NCBI GenBank assembly: GCA_023213395.1
Contig: CM041465.1
Coordinates: forward strand, 202,003,741-202,067,740
Reading direction: 5' to 3'
DNA: 64,000 bases
DNA from: Cycas panzhihuaensis
Lineage: Eukaryota; Cycadophyta
The stretch's first letter is position 1. The number at the start of each line of letters is the position of its first letter. Of this stretch, positions 31,866 to 43,838 are shown one piece after another. The notes beneath the pieces are model-generated. The model was not told the origin of the DNA. It saw only the letters and a program-made list of their open reading frames with translations, and did no database searches. Made by a program: the position numbers and the translations under genes.

Positions 31866-32420
31866 ATGGAAGAGACTGGAACTCATTACTATTATGGGAG
31901 AACAAGCCATCTTATTAGAGGTTGTCGTCAAAGGAGAGCTGAAATTGCCCAAGGGAAGAGAGTTGCAGGTAATTATAGCAAAGAGCAATTGACAAATGAT
32001 GAAGAAGAGACTGCCTTTATTACAACACTAGCATCATCCATTCAATCCCACCATGACTGGTATATTGACTCTAGGGCATCTTATCATATGACTACAAGAA
32101 AGGATTGGTTTGAGTCTCTTCTCTTGAATCCTAATAGTAACGTTATGGAGCTTGGGAGTAATTCCACCCTAAGGATTGGAGGAAGAGGAACTATTACTAT
32201 TAGAATAAAAGGAAAAATTCAGAAAATAGGCAGTGTCCTTGTACTTGGCTTATGGAAAAATCTCTTATCTGTCTTACAACTAACAAAGAAGAAAAAACTT
32301 CATATTATCTTTGATGGAGCTAAATGTTTCATTTGTGACAAGATGAAAAATAATGCTGTAATAACTAAAGGAATAAAGATTAATAATTCATATAAATTAG
32401 TCTCTACACCTATTGTTCAA
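31866..32420 (+). pseudogene. zinc knuckle and protease of copia C
   Basis: Open frame from 31866. The knuckle is degenerate: 'HYYYGRTSHLIRGC' has lost Cys residues and one Gly. Protease motif 'WYIDSRASYHMTTRKDWF' has Arg in place of the Gly of D-S-G, so it would be inactive. 'TITIRIKGKIQKIGSVLV' is the following beta-rich part. The frame then runs on to GAG-pre-integrase. Confidence 0.88.
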
Positions 32421-33440
32421 GCTCTCTCTATATGCAGTTTTGATAATAGTAAAAGTTGGCATTCTCGATATGGGCACATCTCAAATGATAGGTTAAGAAT
32501 GCATTAAATGTCCAATATGGTTCATGGTCTTCCGGATATCTCATTTAATTCTAATGTTTGTGAAGGGTGCACGCTAGGAAAGCAACACATATCTCATTTT
32601 TAATCAAGCACGTGGAGAGATCAAAGCTTGAACTAGTACATACTGATTTATGCAGACCAATCTCCCCAAACTCCATCAATGGTGACAAGTATTTTCTCAC
32701 CTTCATAAATGATTTGAGGATAAAAGCTTGGATGTATTTCATTACCAACAAATCAAAAGCTTTCAACTTATTCAAAGAATTCAAAGCTATGGTTGACTTA
32801 GAGAGTAGGCATAAGTTTAAAGTCCTAAGGATAGATAGGGGAGGAGAATATACCTCTAATGACTTCTACAAATATTGTAAAGCACATGGCATTCATAGGT
32901 AGCTCACCATTGTTTACACTCCCCAATCAAATGGGGTTGCAAAGAGGCTAGATAGATCAATCAATAATAGAAATGGCTAGATGCACACTAAAAGAGAAAG
33001 GAGTCTCAAATGTTTGTTGGACTGAAGCAGTCAACACTGCAGTCTACCGTTTGAATAGGTGTCCCACTAGTGCCCTTGAAAAACTCACTCCTGAGGAAGC
33101 TTGGTCCAAAAGGAAACTAGACATTAGCCATCTCAAAATCTTTGGAAGCACTGCTTATGTGCATATTCCAAATTAGAAAAGATTTAAGCCAGATGATAAG
33201 AGCATCAGATGCATCCTAGTCGATCATAGTAGCAAGTCCAAAGCATATAGATGCTTGGATGTGAAGACAAACAAAACCTACATTAGCAAAGATGTAACCT
33301 TTGATGAAATATTAAAGGAAGAATTCCAGGAAGTTGCCTCCCCCAAAAGATTAGTACAAGAAGAAATCATACCTCCTCAAGAGTCAACATGCAATCAAAC
33401 ATCGATTTCATAAGAAGGGAATGACTTGAGAGAAGGTACC
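32421..33440 (+). pseudogene. copia C integrase
   Basis: GAG-pre-integrase 'SWHSRYGHISNDRLRMH' at 32455-32505. Core: Asp in 'LVHTDLCRPISPNS', Asp in 'LRIDRGGEYTSNDFYKY'; the catalytic Glu is Lys in 'SNGVAKRLDRS'. C-terminal half at 32973-33176: 'WTEAVNTAVYRLNRCPTS' and 'HLKIFGSTAYVHIPN'. Several stops and frameshifts (32505, 32600, 32900, 32955, 33174). Confidence 0.9.
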
Positions 33441-33559
33441 ATAAATATTATTTCTCTAGTAGTGAATGTACAACCAAGGGAATCCTATTAGTCTTATACT
33501 AGGATACCCAAATGGTATCCTGTGAGACTTTCGAGCAATAAACTAGGCTTCAAAAACAT

Positions 33560-34545
33560 CAAGCCTTGATTTGTTCTACTGAACCACAAAATTATGAAGA
33601 GGTTTGTAGAGATGAAAGATGGAAAACTGCAATGGAAAAGGAACTTCTTACTATTAAATAGAATGAAACATGCAATTCGGTACTACTACCTAAGGGAAAA
33701 CCTATAGTTGGATGCAAATGGGTTTATAAGATCAAGGAAAAACCTAATGGGAGCATTGAGAAGTATAAAGCTCAACTAGTTGTCAAGGGATACACTCAGA
33801 TTGCGAGGATCGGTTATGAAGAAACTTTTGCTCTAGTAGCCAAGATGATCACAATTTAAATTGTTATAGCTCTAGCAACACAATATAATTGGAAAATTAT
33901 ACAACTTGATGTAAAGAGCACCTCTCTAAACAAAAATCCAATAGAGGAAGTTTATATGGAGCAACCTCTTGGCTTCATAAAAGAAGGCAGTGAACACTTA
34001 GTTTGCTAGCTAAAGAAGGCCTTTTATGGATTGGAATAGGCTCCACAAGCATGGTATGAGAAACTAAATATGCACATTAGGGAGAACGAATTCAAAAGAT
34101 GTGAATCTGATCTAAGTCTATACATAAAAAATAAAGGAAAGAATCTAGTCACCATAATTATTGTTTATGTTGATGATCTAATTGTCACAAGGAATGATGA
34201 TGATACCATCAACTAGGTGAAGCAAGAAATAGAAGGCAAATTTGAAATGTCAAATTTGAGTGAACTTTATTACTATTTGGAAATTGAAATATATTAGAAG
34301 GAGAATGGATTTTTTTTTTTCTAAGAAAAACATGCAAAAAATCTTCTCAAAAGATTCTAAATGGAGGAGTGCAAGTCATGTGCAACTCCCATGGAAACAA
34401 GTTGCTCTCCAACAACTGATGATGAAGACAAGGATGTTGATGAAACTCTCTACCTACAATTCATTAGCAATCTTATCTCTCTCACAACAACTAGATTGGA
34501 TATTTCCTATTCCATGGGACTATCTCCAGATATATGAGTAAGACC
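33560..34545 (+). pseudogene. copia C reverse transcriptase
   Basis: RVT_2 domain: 'GCKWVYKIKEKPNGSIEK', 'GYEETFALVAKM', 'IQLDVKSTSLNKNPIEEV' (motif A), 'MEQPLGFIKEGSEHLV' and 'IIVYVDDLIVTRNDDD' with an intact YVDD box (about 34155-34200). Stops at about 33659, 33857, 34007, 34037 and 34215; a poly-T run at 34313-34321 marks a frameshift. Confidence 0.92.
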
Positions 34546-35111
34546 AGGATTGCATACTAGAATGCTACAAAACGCATCCTAAGATATGCTAAGGGCACGA
34601 CGAATCTTGGGCTAAACTATAACAAGGCTATAGAGCCTAAACTAGTTGGATATAATGACTTATTTGAGCTGAAGAGAAATAGGAAAGAAAGTCCACCATA
34701 GGTCATTGCTTCAACTTAGGCTTAGCAATCATTTCATGGAGCAACAGAAAACAAGCAACTATAGGTTCGTCATCCATAGAGGTCGAATACAGGGCAACTA
34801 TAAGTGCAATCTATGAAGTAATTTGGCTAAGATAACTCCTTAAAGATCTAAGTCTTGATATGTCTGAAGCAAATCAAATATATTATGACAGTTAGAGTTC
34901 CATCAAGATGGCGAAGAATTTAGTTTTTAATGCCAAGACAAAGCATATAGAAGTTCATCATCACTTCATCAGAGAAAAGGTCCAAAGTAAGGAAGTTGAG
35001 CTTCAATACTGCTACAGTGAACATCAATTAACAAACATTCTTACCAAACCTTTGGGAAAGGATAAATTTCTACATCTTAGAACTCTTCTAGGAGTCAAGG
35101 AGGAGGAGTAA
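34546..35111 (+). pseudogene. copia C RNase H
   Basis: Broken first half (around 34570-34870 with 'AKGTTNLGLNYN'), then 'YYDS' and an open end from 34908: 'MAKNLVFNAKTKHIEVHH', 'HFIREKVQSKEVELQYCY' and 'QLTNILTKPLGKDKF'. The H-x-R-T-K-H-I-E block and the L-T-K-P-L end are hallmarks of copia pol. The stop at 35109 is 7 bp before the polypurine tract. Confidence 0.92.
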
Positions 35112-35127
35112 AAACTTTAAAGGGAGG

Positions 35128-35365
35128 TGTTAAGGTTTTTATTTAAAATTTTTTATTGTTTCTCTTAAGTCAATGTTAACTTAGAGTCTTTAGTTAGAGT
35201 ACAATTAATGTTATTTTTTAAAGTTGTGCAAAGTGTTTTCTTTTGGCTCTCTCTCATTGGCTCCTCTTTGTAGCCTTTGATGTATATGTATATGAGAATC
35301 TCTCACTTGCAAATAATGAGAAGAAGACATTATTCTAGAGCAAAATACTTGTCTCTTTTTTAACA
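35128..35365 (+). repeat. C 3' LTR
   Basis: 238 bp, begins TGTTAAGG after the tract aaagggagg (35119-35127) and ends TTTTTAACA; followed by accac. Confidence 0.95.
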
Positions 35366-35970
35366 ACCACACCATCGCAAAAGATGTCTCTGTTTTAAGC
35401 GTTATATGGCTTTGAACCTCCATCCATTTTTACTTGGGCAAAGATCTCACAAGTCTAGTTTGTTCAAGAACAACAAGAACAAATGGAGAGAACAATACAA
35501 ATACTCAAAGATAACTTAAATCTAGCCAGGAATTAGGTGAAAAAACAAGCAGACTTAGATAGAAGTGAGAGATCCTTTATAGTAGGACATTGGATCTTCT
35601 TAAGACTTCAACCTTATAAACAAGCCACAATGAAATAATCTGGCAAGTTCAAGTTACAACCATGTTTCTTTGGCCTATATTAGATTATAGACAACGTAGG
35701 ACATACCAACTCGACCTGCCTTGGGTAGTCGCATCCATAATGTCTTCCACATCTCATGTTTCAAATAGAAGCTGGGACAAACTATCACTCCACAGACAAA
35801 TTTGCTAGTACTGGACGAAGAGGGCAGGATAATTATAAAACCAGAAGGCATCATACAAATACGGACTAAGAGGCTACGCTCTAGAGAGATTCGAGAGTAC
35901 TTGATAAAATGGAAGACCCTTGATCACGAGGAAGCAACTTGGGAGTCTAAGGAATGGTACTAATAACACA
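35366..35970 (+). pseudogene. chromovirus E integrase C-terminus and chromodomain
   Basis: Continues E after copia C. 'ALYGFEPPSIFTW' follows the usual Y-H-T box, then 'KKQADLDRSERSFIVGHW' and 'IFLRLQPYKQATMK', typical of the integrase C-terminal region. At 35812-35966 the frame gives 'EYLIKWKTLDHEEATWES', a chromodomain of the kind that steers chromoviruses to particular chromatin. Stops lie at about 35398, 35459, 35536 and 35637, and a frame change occurs near 35385. Confidence 0.9.
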
Positions 35971-36007
35971 CAAACCTTCCTATGCTTTGAGGGCAAAGCA
36001 TGTTTTT

Positions 36008-36300
36008 AAGGGGAGGGACTTGTAGCGTTGCCACTACTAGGAAATCAACCCCAATTCAATCTAGTTGACCTTATTATGCAACTCATTGTGGTCGACATTA
36101 TTAAACTATCTTGGTTGACCTCCTCAAGTAGCTTTCTGGTCGCCTATTTATAGGGCTTTTTAGCCTAGGTTTGGGCATCAGTTTTGGAGCTACGGATCTG
36201 CCATTATTTTGGCCTTAAGGGCAACTTTGGGAGGATGCTTTGCCTCAAAGATGAAGCCCATGGTCAAGGTTTTTCACCTATTATCAATTGGTAACTGTGT
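36008..36300 (+). repeat. polypurine tract and start of E 3' LTR
   Basis: aaggggaggg (36008-36017) is followed by a probable LTR start TGTAGCGTTGCC at 36021. A TATA-like tatttatagg lies near 36150. The LTR end could not be found because no second copy is present. Confidence 0.6.
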
Positions 36301-38851
36301 ACATACAATATTGGTATTATTTTCATCTTAGTATTGAGTATTGTTTGATCATTAATTGTGAATGTCATTCTTTTATCTCAATACTTGCTTTCAGCACTAT
36401 TTTATTTGTTCAAATAGTCTTGTGCATGGATATTATCTATGTAAGGTGTGAATTCCCCTTAGAATTCCCACAAGAACCCTCCTCCATGAGCATAAACTAA
36501 GTGCACACACTTGCATTTTCATGCCTATTGCCCATATTCATGCATTAGTTTGATATTCCTCACTCTTACTACATTCACTAGTGCAATCTCTCGTAATTCC
36601 TGTAGCATAGGAATGCTTGGTTCGCTCAGTCACACCTTGTGCTCCTCTACATGCATATCCCCTATATTAGTACCCTTGACCCAAGTTGGGAATTACAATC
36701 TGATTAACACTCCCTAATACTTTCGTAGTTTGGCCTAATAGGTTAACAATTTGGTCATGTTGGGCTTCATGTTTTGTTAAATGTGCATGCAACTGGGTAG
36801 ACATACTTGAATGGATTGCTTTCTCTTTACTTGCATTCAAAGATAATTATCATAGTTTATACTCATTGCATCCCATATGCTAGATCATATGAAGTTGTCA
36901 TCTTCTATATGGATTTAGTGTTGGCCAGTTTTATGCTTCACATGACCATTCACATAGATTTGAATGATTAAAAAACATTCTCACACATTCATCGACACGT
37001 TGATGAGTTCGATCATGATCGGTTCACACAGTCTCACATTGACATTTATTGAACTGTAGATCTATTTGATCTCACACATACTTATCATCTTGACCAATGG
37101 GTTCAATGGTAGTCGATCAATAGCTTCATATTGTCAATTGCTAAACCATTGGCTTGATGCACACAAAAGAGAAGTTATTGCTAGATGGAGCGAGACATTG
37201 AAATTGCCATTCTTGGATATTATACCCTAGGTTGATTTTTGTTAGGGGGTAGAGATTCCACATTGCTACATTGTTTCCTTTGCAAGTTGATTCTCACATG
37301 CTCCTACATCCATAAGATTGTACTCCTAATGTAAGTCTTGGATTATTATTACATTTCGCTCACATGTATAGGGGTGATTGAGAAATCCTGGTCCATCTAT
37401 ACTTGCTTGGATTACTTGAGATCACATTGGTAGTGTAGGGATGCCCACCATTGCTATGCTCATAAAACTATAAAATTAGACATTCTAAATTCATTCCAAA
37501 TATGTCACCCTCACATATATCCTTGGCATAGAATATTGGCAATATGGTATATATAGATGTACAGTATGGAATTAGCAATGTTCACTCTTTATTGAGTGAA
37601 CTTCATCATGCCTTGTTACTAAGACAACAAATATTTTCTTAATTTTGTGCTTCTTGCCTTCAATCTATGAATCTTAGGTATATTCCACTCTTTCATACAT
37701 TAGATATGCATTTGTTGCTTGTCATTTGCATAACACTATATTTGATTACATACATTTGTTTGTCGCTTGTCTTACGCATGCATTTGATTGAGCATTTTCT
37801 TGTTTTCTTGTGCACATCTCATCTCCCCCTTGCCAGTGATGATATGGAATCTGTCCCTAATATCAGGTTATGTTATGGACGTACAACTATGTAGGTCAAG
37901 TCAATATACTTAATAGTCACTGTCATACATCTCTTCTATTGCGATTTCTCTCTTGTTTATTTTATCTCATATATTTATTTTGTTTTGCACACTTTGCTAT
38001 TGTTTTGCACCCTCTTTTGGTTCCTTTGAGTGACTTTTTCTGATTGGAAAGAGCCATACCCCTCTAAGTTGGCTTACATGGGTTAAGTTCCCCTCTGAGT
38101 TAACTATATTGTGAGTTAAACACAAGCTTGTGTCCCTCTGAGCAATTCATTTTGGTCAACATGAGCACTTTTTATTGTTTTTCATACACATTTGCATTCT
38201 CTTGCATTTTTTGCGTTGATCTTGAATGCAATTCATTATTTCACATACCCCATTGTCTAGATCTCTTCAACTAGTTGGGAATCAAGTGGTTGTGGGTCAA
38301 AAATGGGCATTGTATGAGGAAGTTATGCCCCTTTTATGTTTGCGCTTTCAACCATTGGTCCATCACGTGACATCTTGAGGCCCACACCACCATTAAAATT
38401 CAAAATTGCTACTCGTTGGACCTCTTCACTGTATGCTTTGAGACTTATTCTTTCTTTGCCTTCATCATTTTGCTGTAAATACCCCTCACACTTTCCCTTT
38501 TGAAGAGATATCATGCCATCACATGAGGAGACTATTGCCACACTTGCATGATGGGGTGATGTTTGGTGATTCTTGTTGATGATTGTTCAAGTCATCTTCA
38601 TCTCCTGCTTGTTGATACTCAAGTAAGGTGCATTTGTTCATTCATCGACATGACACTATCTCGATGATACTGTTGGTTTGATAATCCTTTTCTCACATTT
38701 CATTTTTCATTTCTCTTCTTGTTTGATTTATTTTTTTCATTTGAAAGATTTGTTTGGTGTTTCTTAAGTGCATTCACTTGATCTTATCTCTATTTTGAGG
38801 TGCCCACTGCTTCATCTACATGTAGGTTTTTATTTGAGATTTGGATTTATC
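36301..38851. other. unassigned sequence left of copia H
   Basis: No convincing gene. It may include the rest of the E LTR. A short motif c-c-t-c-t-[ag]-ag recurs three times at 38070-38140 (cctctaagttggc, cctctgagttaac, cctctgagcaatt). The hydrophobic frame 37667-37894 overlaps a loose ~45-bp internal repeat ('catttgttgcttgtc') and is not supported as a gene. The last five bases, ttatc (38847-38851), are the left target duplication of H. Confidence 0.5.
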
Positions 38852-39074
38852 TATTGATTTAATTCAAAGAAGCAAAAGGTTGATGAATAGAATGAACCAA
38901 TTTTCATTAAGGAAATGATTTCTTAAATATACAAGGAGACTTGTAACCATTATGGTAGGTTTTGAAATCGACATCTAAGGCCATGACACATGTTATATTC
39001 ACATGTGTGAATTACATAGTTAAGGGTTTATTAATGACCCTTTGTAACATTAGATAAAACATTGCCTCTTAACA
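38852..39074 (-). repeat. H 3' LTR
   Basis: Plus strand begins TATTGATTTAATTC where the other copy has TGTTGATTTAATTC; ends TCTTAACA. Confidence 0.94.
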
Positions 39075-39084
39075 CCCTCTCTTA

Positions 39085-39960
39085 ATGTTTTATCTCTCTC
39101 AGTCCTATTTTGTCTCTCAGAAACTCAAATTTTTCTTTTCCTAATGACTTTGCCAGTAGATTTGCAGTTTGTTCTGTTGTAGAACAGTACTCCAACTTGA
39201 TTTCTTTGTTGTGAACCTTTTCCCTTATGAAGTGGTGGTGAACTTCTATGTGCTTGGTTCTTGCATGAAAAATTGGATTCTTGGTTAATTTAATAACACT
39301 CTGATTATCACAATATAAAGTTGTAGCTTGGCTCTGCGGCTAATTCAAATCTACTAGAAGTTGTTGAAGCCAGATTGTTTCACAGGTTGTGGTTACCGTT
39401 GCTTTGTATTCTACTTCAGTTGAGGAGAGTGCAATTGTAGATTGTTTTTTGCTACACCTTGAAATTGCTGCAGGTCGCAAGAAAATACAGTAGCCATTAG
39501 TGGATTTCCTTTGTTCCTTGTCATCTTCCCAATTTGAGTCACAATATCCTATGAGTTCTGCTGATCCTTTTCGTGAGTAGACTAGTTTTAGATTGATTGT
39601 TCCCCGTAGATATCTCAATATCCTCCAAACAACTTTCTAGTGCCTTACTCTTGGTTCCTGCATGTATTCGGAGATGACTCCGACTGAGTAAGATATGTCA
39701 GGTCTGGTGGCTGTGAGGTAAATCAGACTGCCAATCAGTTGTCTGTACAACGTGACGTCAACTGGTGATTCTCCTTTATCTACTACCAAGTTGCAATTGA
39801 TTTCCATCGACGTTGCACATGGATTGCAATTTGTCATCCTGAATTTGCTTAGTAGATCCTTTATGTACTTACTTTGTGAGAGGGTAATATATTCTTGTTG
39901 CTAACTCACTTCTAATCCCAGATAATAGTTAAGAAGACCAGGATCTGTCATTTTGAATTC
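39085..39960 (-). pseudogene. copia H RNase H and RT thumb
   Basis: Minus strand. 'MRYLRGTINLKLVYSRKG' and 'GYCDSNWEDDKEQRKSTN' begin RNase H (first Asp), 'STIALSSTEVEYKATVTT' holds the Glu, and near 39310 'LYCDNQSVIKLTKNPIF' holds the next Asp, followed by the H-A-R-T-K-H-I-E block. Upstream, 'LYRQLIGSLIYLTATRPD' is the RT-RH connection. Single stops separate the pieces (near 39339 and 39636). Confidence 0.93.
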
Positions 39961-40720
39961 CTTTTATAATTGCCCTTTTATCTCTACAATTGTTTTGCCA
40001 TCATTCCCTGTAAGGATCATATCATCTACATAAACAACAATTATGATAATTAAACCATCCTTCCCTTTTGTGTATAAACTGGAATCTGAGCTACAACGTT
40101 GGAACCCGTTATGACATAAATGTTGATCTAGTTTGCCGTACCATACACGAGGGGCTTGTTTCAGCCCATACAAAGCCTTTTTTAACTTGCATACCAAATG
40201 TTCTTGTTCTTTCTTAATGTAGCCTTCAGGTTGTGCCATATACACATCTTCTTCAAGATCTCCATTCAGGAATGGACTCTTTACATCTAACTATAAAGTT
40301 TTCCAGTTGTGTAATGCTGCAAGTGCAATCACAGTTCTTACTGTGTCTAACTTTGCTACAGGAGAGAAGGTTTCTTCAAAATCAATTCTAGTTGTTCGAG
40401 TATACCCCTTTGCAACAAGATGGGCTTTGTACTTTTCGATTTTCCCATTAGCCCCTTCCTTAACCTTGTATACCCATTTACAGCTAACAATGGGTTTTTC
40501 TAGAGGAAGTTCTACCAGGTCCCATGTCTAATTTCTATAAATTGAGTCCATCTCAGCATCCATAGCTTCCTTCCATTTTGGTTGATCCTAAGCTTCAAGA
40601 AAGGATCGCGGTTCAGTTCGACTGAGCAAAGCTTTTGGTTTTTGACTTTTTGTTTTATGATCAAGTACATTCCCTCCTTCTTCAATTGTTTTGATGAACC
40701 ATTTGGGCAATTACTTTTCT
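39961..40720 (-). pseudogene. copia H reverse transcriptase
   Basis: Minus strand RVT_2: 'GCKWVYKVKEGANGKIEK', 'FEETFSPVAKLDTVRTVI', 'LDVKSPFLNGDLEEDV' (motif A), 'YMAQPEGYIKKEQEHLVC', 'LKKALYGLKQAPRVWYGK' (motif B) and 'IIVVYVDDMILTGNDGKT' (YVDD intact). A stop in 'NWKTL*LDVK' is near 40290. Between 40245 and 40531 there are no other breaks, so this is only lightly decayed. Confidence 0.94.
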
Positions 40721-40879
40721 TTTGTTAAGCCTTCTATTGCCTTTGAGTGTTCCGAATAAGAATCTGCTTCCTGTGTTGAACTTCCTTTTTCAGATGAGTC
40801 TATATGAGGTGAGGACAATTCCAGCAGTGGCATATCTTCTGTAGTAATGTCTGAAGTTTCTTCCATGAAGACTTCTCCA

Positions 40880-41960
40880 CTTGAGTTCTTTATTTCCTCA
40901 ATTATTTTGATTTGAGGTTGAGAATCAGAACTTCTTCATTAAAAACCACATCTCTGTTAACATATATCTTGTTTGTTTTTGGATCAATGCATTTATAGGC
41001 TTTTGAGTTCTTGCTATACTCTATCATGATGCATTCTATGCTTTTTGCATCAATTTTTGATCTTTTCCTATCTGGTATATGTACATAAGCTTGACTACCA
41101 AATACCTTAAGTGAACTGACATTAGGTTTCTTATCTATCCATGCTTCTTCAGGTGTAATGCTCTCCAAAGCTTCAGTTGGGCTCCTGTTTATAAGGTAGC
41201 AAGTTGTATTAACCGCTTCTACCCAGTATGATTTCAGAACTTGTCTTTCACAGCCCATACTTCGAGTCATCTCCATCAAGGTTCTGTTTTTCCTCTCAGC
41301 AACCCCATTGGATTGTGGGGTGTAGGGTGTGGTAACCTGTCTTCATATCCCGTTCCACTTACAATAGGCCAGAAATTCATTGGAGATGTACTTCCCTCCT
41401 CCATCAGATCTAATGCACTTTATTTTAGTTCGGACTCTAGTTCTACCTCTGCTTTAAACTCCTTAAAGATTTCAAAGACTTCTGATTTGTTATGCAAGAA
41501 GTACACCCAAACTTTTCTAGTGTAGTCATTAATAAAAGTTAAGAAATACTTGCAACCATTTATTGAAAGTGGAGTAAAAGGTCCACAGAGGTCTGCGTGA
41601 ATTAATTCTAACTTGCCTTGTGCTCTCCATTTGCTTTCTTTGAATAGCAGTCTATGATGTTTTTCAAATTGGCATCCTTTACAAACAAAATTTCCTAAAG
41701 AGATGTGAGGCAGTCCATGTACTATATCATGTTTTTTCATTTGTTTTAATGCTTCTATTGGTAGATGCCCATACTTCAAATGCCACATTTTATTATCAGA
41801 ATTCATAACAGTACAAACTTTTGGACCTGGACTGGGTATTACAGGATCTGAGATCAACTTATACAGATCATTGCTCCTAACACCTTTTGCTATTATTTCT
41901 CCATTGTTCTTCATATCTAATATGTGACACACACCTTCTTCATCAAACACAGTTCTTAGC
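40880..41960 (-). pseudogene. copia H integrase (catalytic triad readable)
   Basis: Minus strand. GAG-pre-integrase 'KMWHLKYGHLPIEALKQM' and 'CKGCQFEKHHRLLF'. Core: Asp in 'LELIHADLCGPFTPLS', then a frameshift near 41430, Asp in 'IRSDGGGKYISNEF', then 'TPQSNGVAERKNRTLMEM' with the catalytic Glu retained. C-terminus 'YWVEAVNTTCYLINRSPT' and 'LKVFGSQAYVHIPDRKRS'. Of the integrases in this window this is the only one whose Glu survives. Confidence 0.94.
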
Positions 41961-42600
41961 CCTTTTCTGCTAAGTTATGAAATAGATAAAAGATTCGTTT
42001 TAAGATCAGGGACCAATAAGACATTTCCAATTTTCTTTACATTGCCTTGTATGTTGATAGAGATAGTACCTACTCCTTTAATTCCAAGTGGGTACTTATC
42101 TCCTAACTCTACTGACTTGTTGATGTCACAACATTTAAAAATCTCAAACCAATCTTGTCGACTTGTCATATGTCGTGAGGCTCCCGAGTCGATGAACCAT
42201 GTGTCAGTTTCCTTCAATCCTACTGACAATGCCACCACAAATGTTGTTTCCTCCTCTTCTTCTTCAGCTTGTTCTTTGCTATAGCTACCCACTGGTCTTT
42301 TCCCTCTCTGAATATCTGCTCTCCTTTGAGGACACTGATAGGGATAATGTCCTGATTGTCCGCAATGGTAACACACATCAAATGCTCTGCAATTGTTGCT
42401 GAAGCGTCTAGGTCTGCCACAGTCAAAACATATTCTGGAGTCTCTACCTTGTCCGCGTTCTCTGGTATCTTGATAACGACCATGAGAATAACCCTTGGAA
42501 TCTGGAGTTCATCCTCTTCCACGCGATTGGCTTTGTCCTCTAGATCCCAGATTTAGTCTGGAGGCAAAGGCATCTTCTAGCTCTACTGAGTCTTCATATC
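41961..42600 (-). pseudogene. copia H zinc knuckles and protease
   Basis: Minus strand. Two knuckles can be read: 'CFDCGRPRRFSNNC' (His replaced by Arg) and 'CYHCGQSGHYPYQC' (intact). An acidic linker of Glu repeats precedes the protease, 'TWFIDSGASRHMTSRQDW', with DSGA intact. 'NVLLVPDLKTNLLSIS' ends the domain at 41975. Upstream of the knuckles a Arg/Asp-rich linker lies in a shifted frame. Confidence 0.9.
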
Positions 42601-43179
42601 ACCTATTTCTTTGTACTTGCCTTAGCAATATTCCGGTCAACTCATCAAGTGTTATTCCATCAATTTGATTACTGTTTGTAATGGCATTGATGGTTACATC
42701 AAAGGATTTTGGCAGTTTGTTAGCTACCATCTGAACGAGCTCTGGTTGAGGCAGAATTTCTCTAGCACTTAGGAGACTGTTTCTAAGTGAAGTGACCTTG
42801 TGTATGAAATCGGTCACTGCTTCATGTTCCTTCATATGCAACTTGTATAACTCTTCTTTTAGGGCAAATATTCGAGCTTTGTTTTTCTAGCCAAAAAGGT
42901 TTTCAAAAAACTTCCAGATGGCTGAGGTGGAGTTCAGTTTTTCCACATATACCAAGAGAGAGTCAGAAATCGATAGTTTAAGAATGATTATCCTGCATTG
43001 TCTCTTTCAAGCCAATTGGGCAATGCGGCACTTGCATCATCCGGCTTAGTTTCTGTGCCAAGAGCAATATTCTAGGCATTTCTAGCCCTAAGAAGAGTTT
43101 CAATCTTTATTTTCCAAATATGATAATTAATATCAGTGAGTTTGTCTTGCTCAAGCAATCCATAGGCTGATGCTACCAT
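42601..43179 (-). pseudogene. copia H gag
   Basis: Minus strand, ATG at 43179: 'MVASAYGLLEQDKLTDIN' then 'YHIWKIKIETLLRARNA'. Later 'MHMKEHEAVTDFIHKVTS', 'LVQMVANKLPKSFDVTIN' and 'DGITLDELTGILLRQ' belong to the UBN2 domain. Stops lie at about 43073, 43000 and 42890. Confidence 0.9.
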
Positions 43180-43838
43180 TATTAATCACAAAAAGATGTC
43201 CCAAACAAGCTGGACCATATAATTGTATGGATTTCCATACAAAACCCTAGGTGAACGGATTTGGACAAATGATGCCTCAAAAGAGAGGTCTTTTCACTGC
43301 GAGTACGGCTCTGGTGTCGATTTTTGAAGACAGTCTTTTAAAATGAAGAAAACAACCTCGAAAGTTGGGACGGATGGCTAGGGTTTAACCACGATTTTGC
43401 TTAAATCTTCAAAAATACTCCATCAAATAAGACGAAACAAGATTCAATCTCTTAGGACCAGAGAAACAAAGGATTTATGATAGGTTGTACCTAGATTCAA
43501 TCGAAATTTTGATTTAAATCAACTATAGATCCTCTAAACCCGTGCAAATTGGTTTTTCCTCAATATGGGCCTCAAAACAGCTTCAAACGACTTCGTGCTA
43601 GTTGAGAATGTTGACGAGTGTGTTCAAATCTATCTCCCCACCAAGTTTCATTGCATTCTGAGAACTTTGAAATTTTTGTGTTCGTACGATGTTCATCCAA
43701 TTCTCTACACAGGCAATTAATGTAGTTTCTTCGTACTAGAGAGTCTTTTAGACTAGTCTTCTTCTTGACCTCTTGAATTGGTCTTAATTGATTGAGTCTT
43801 CTTCCTTCGGATGAGCAGTCAAACCTGCTCTGATACCA
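43180..43838 (-). other. leader and primer binding site of copia H
   Basis: Non-coding leader between LTR and gag. The last 12 bases (43827-43838, gctctgatacca) are the complement of the iMet primer site and touch the LTR. Confidence 0.88.

Larger units (their letters stand above)
25986..35365 (+). mobile_element. Ty1/copia element C, contains D1
   Basis: LTRs of 243 and 238 bp (25986-26228; 35128-35365) with a perfect accac target duplication. Primer site follows the left LTR, polypurine tract aaagggagg (35119-35127) precedes the right. Internal order gag, zinc knuckle, protease, integrase, RT, RNase H is copia. Element D1 (26362-30603) is inserted in its 5' leader. All domains are present but full of stops. 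Confidence 0.95.
25650..36300 (+). mobile_element. chromovirus-type gypsy E, split by copia C
   Basis: Only the 3' part of a Ty3/gypsy chromovirus is present. Integrase core remains at 25722-25985, its C-terminal part and a chromodomain at 35366-35970, then a polypurine tract and the start of an LTR. Copia C sits between the two halves with an accac duplication (25981-25985 and 35366-35370). No upstream E sequence (gag, RT) is found, so its 5' part was lost, probably at the junction with gypsy A near 25640. Confidence 0.85.

Noticed and set aside
37667-37894. Hydrophobic 75-codon frame
   Set aside because: Falls on an imperfect internal repeat in AT-rich sequence; looks like chance.
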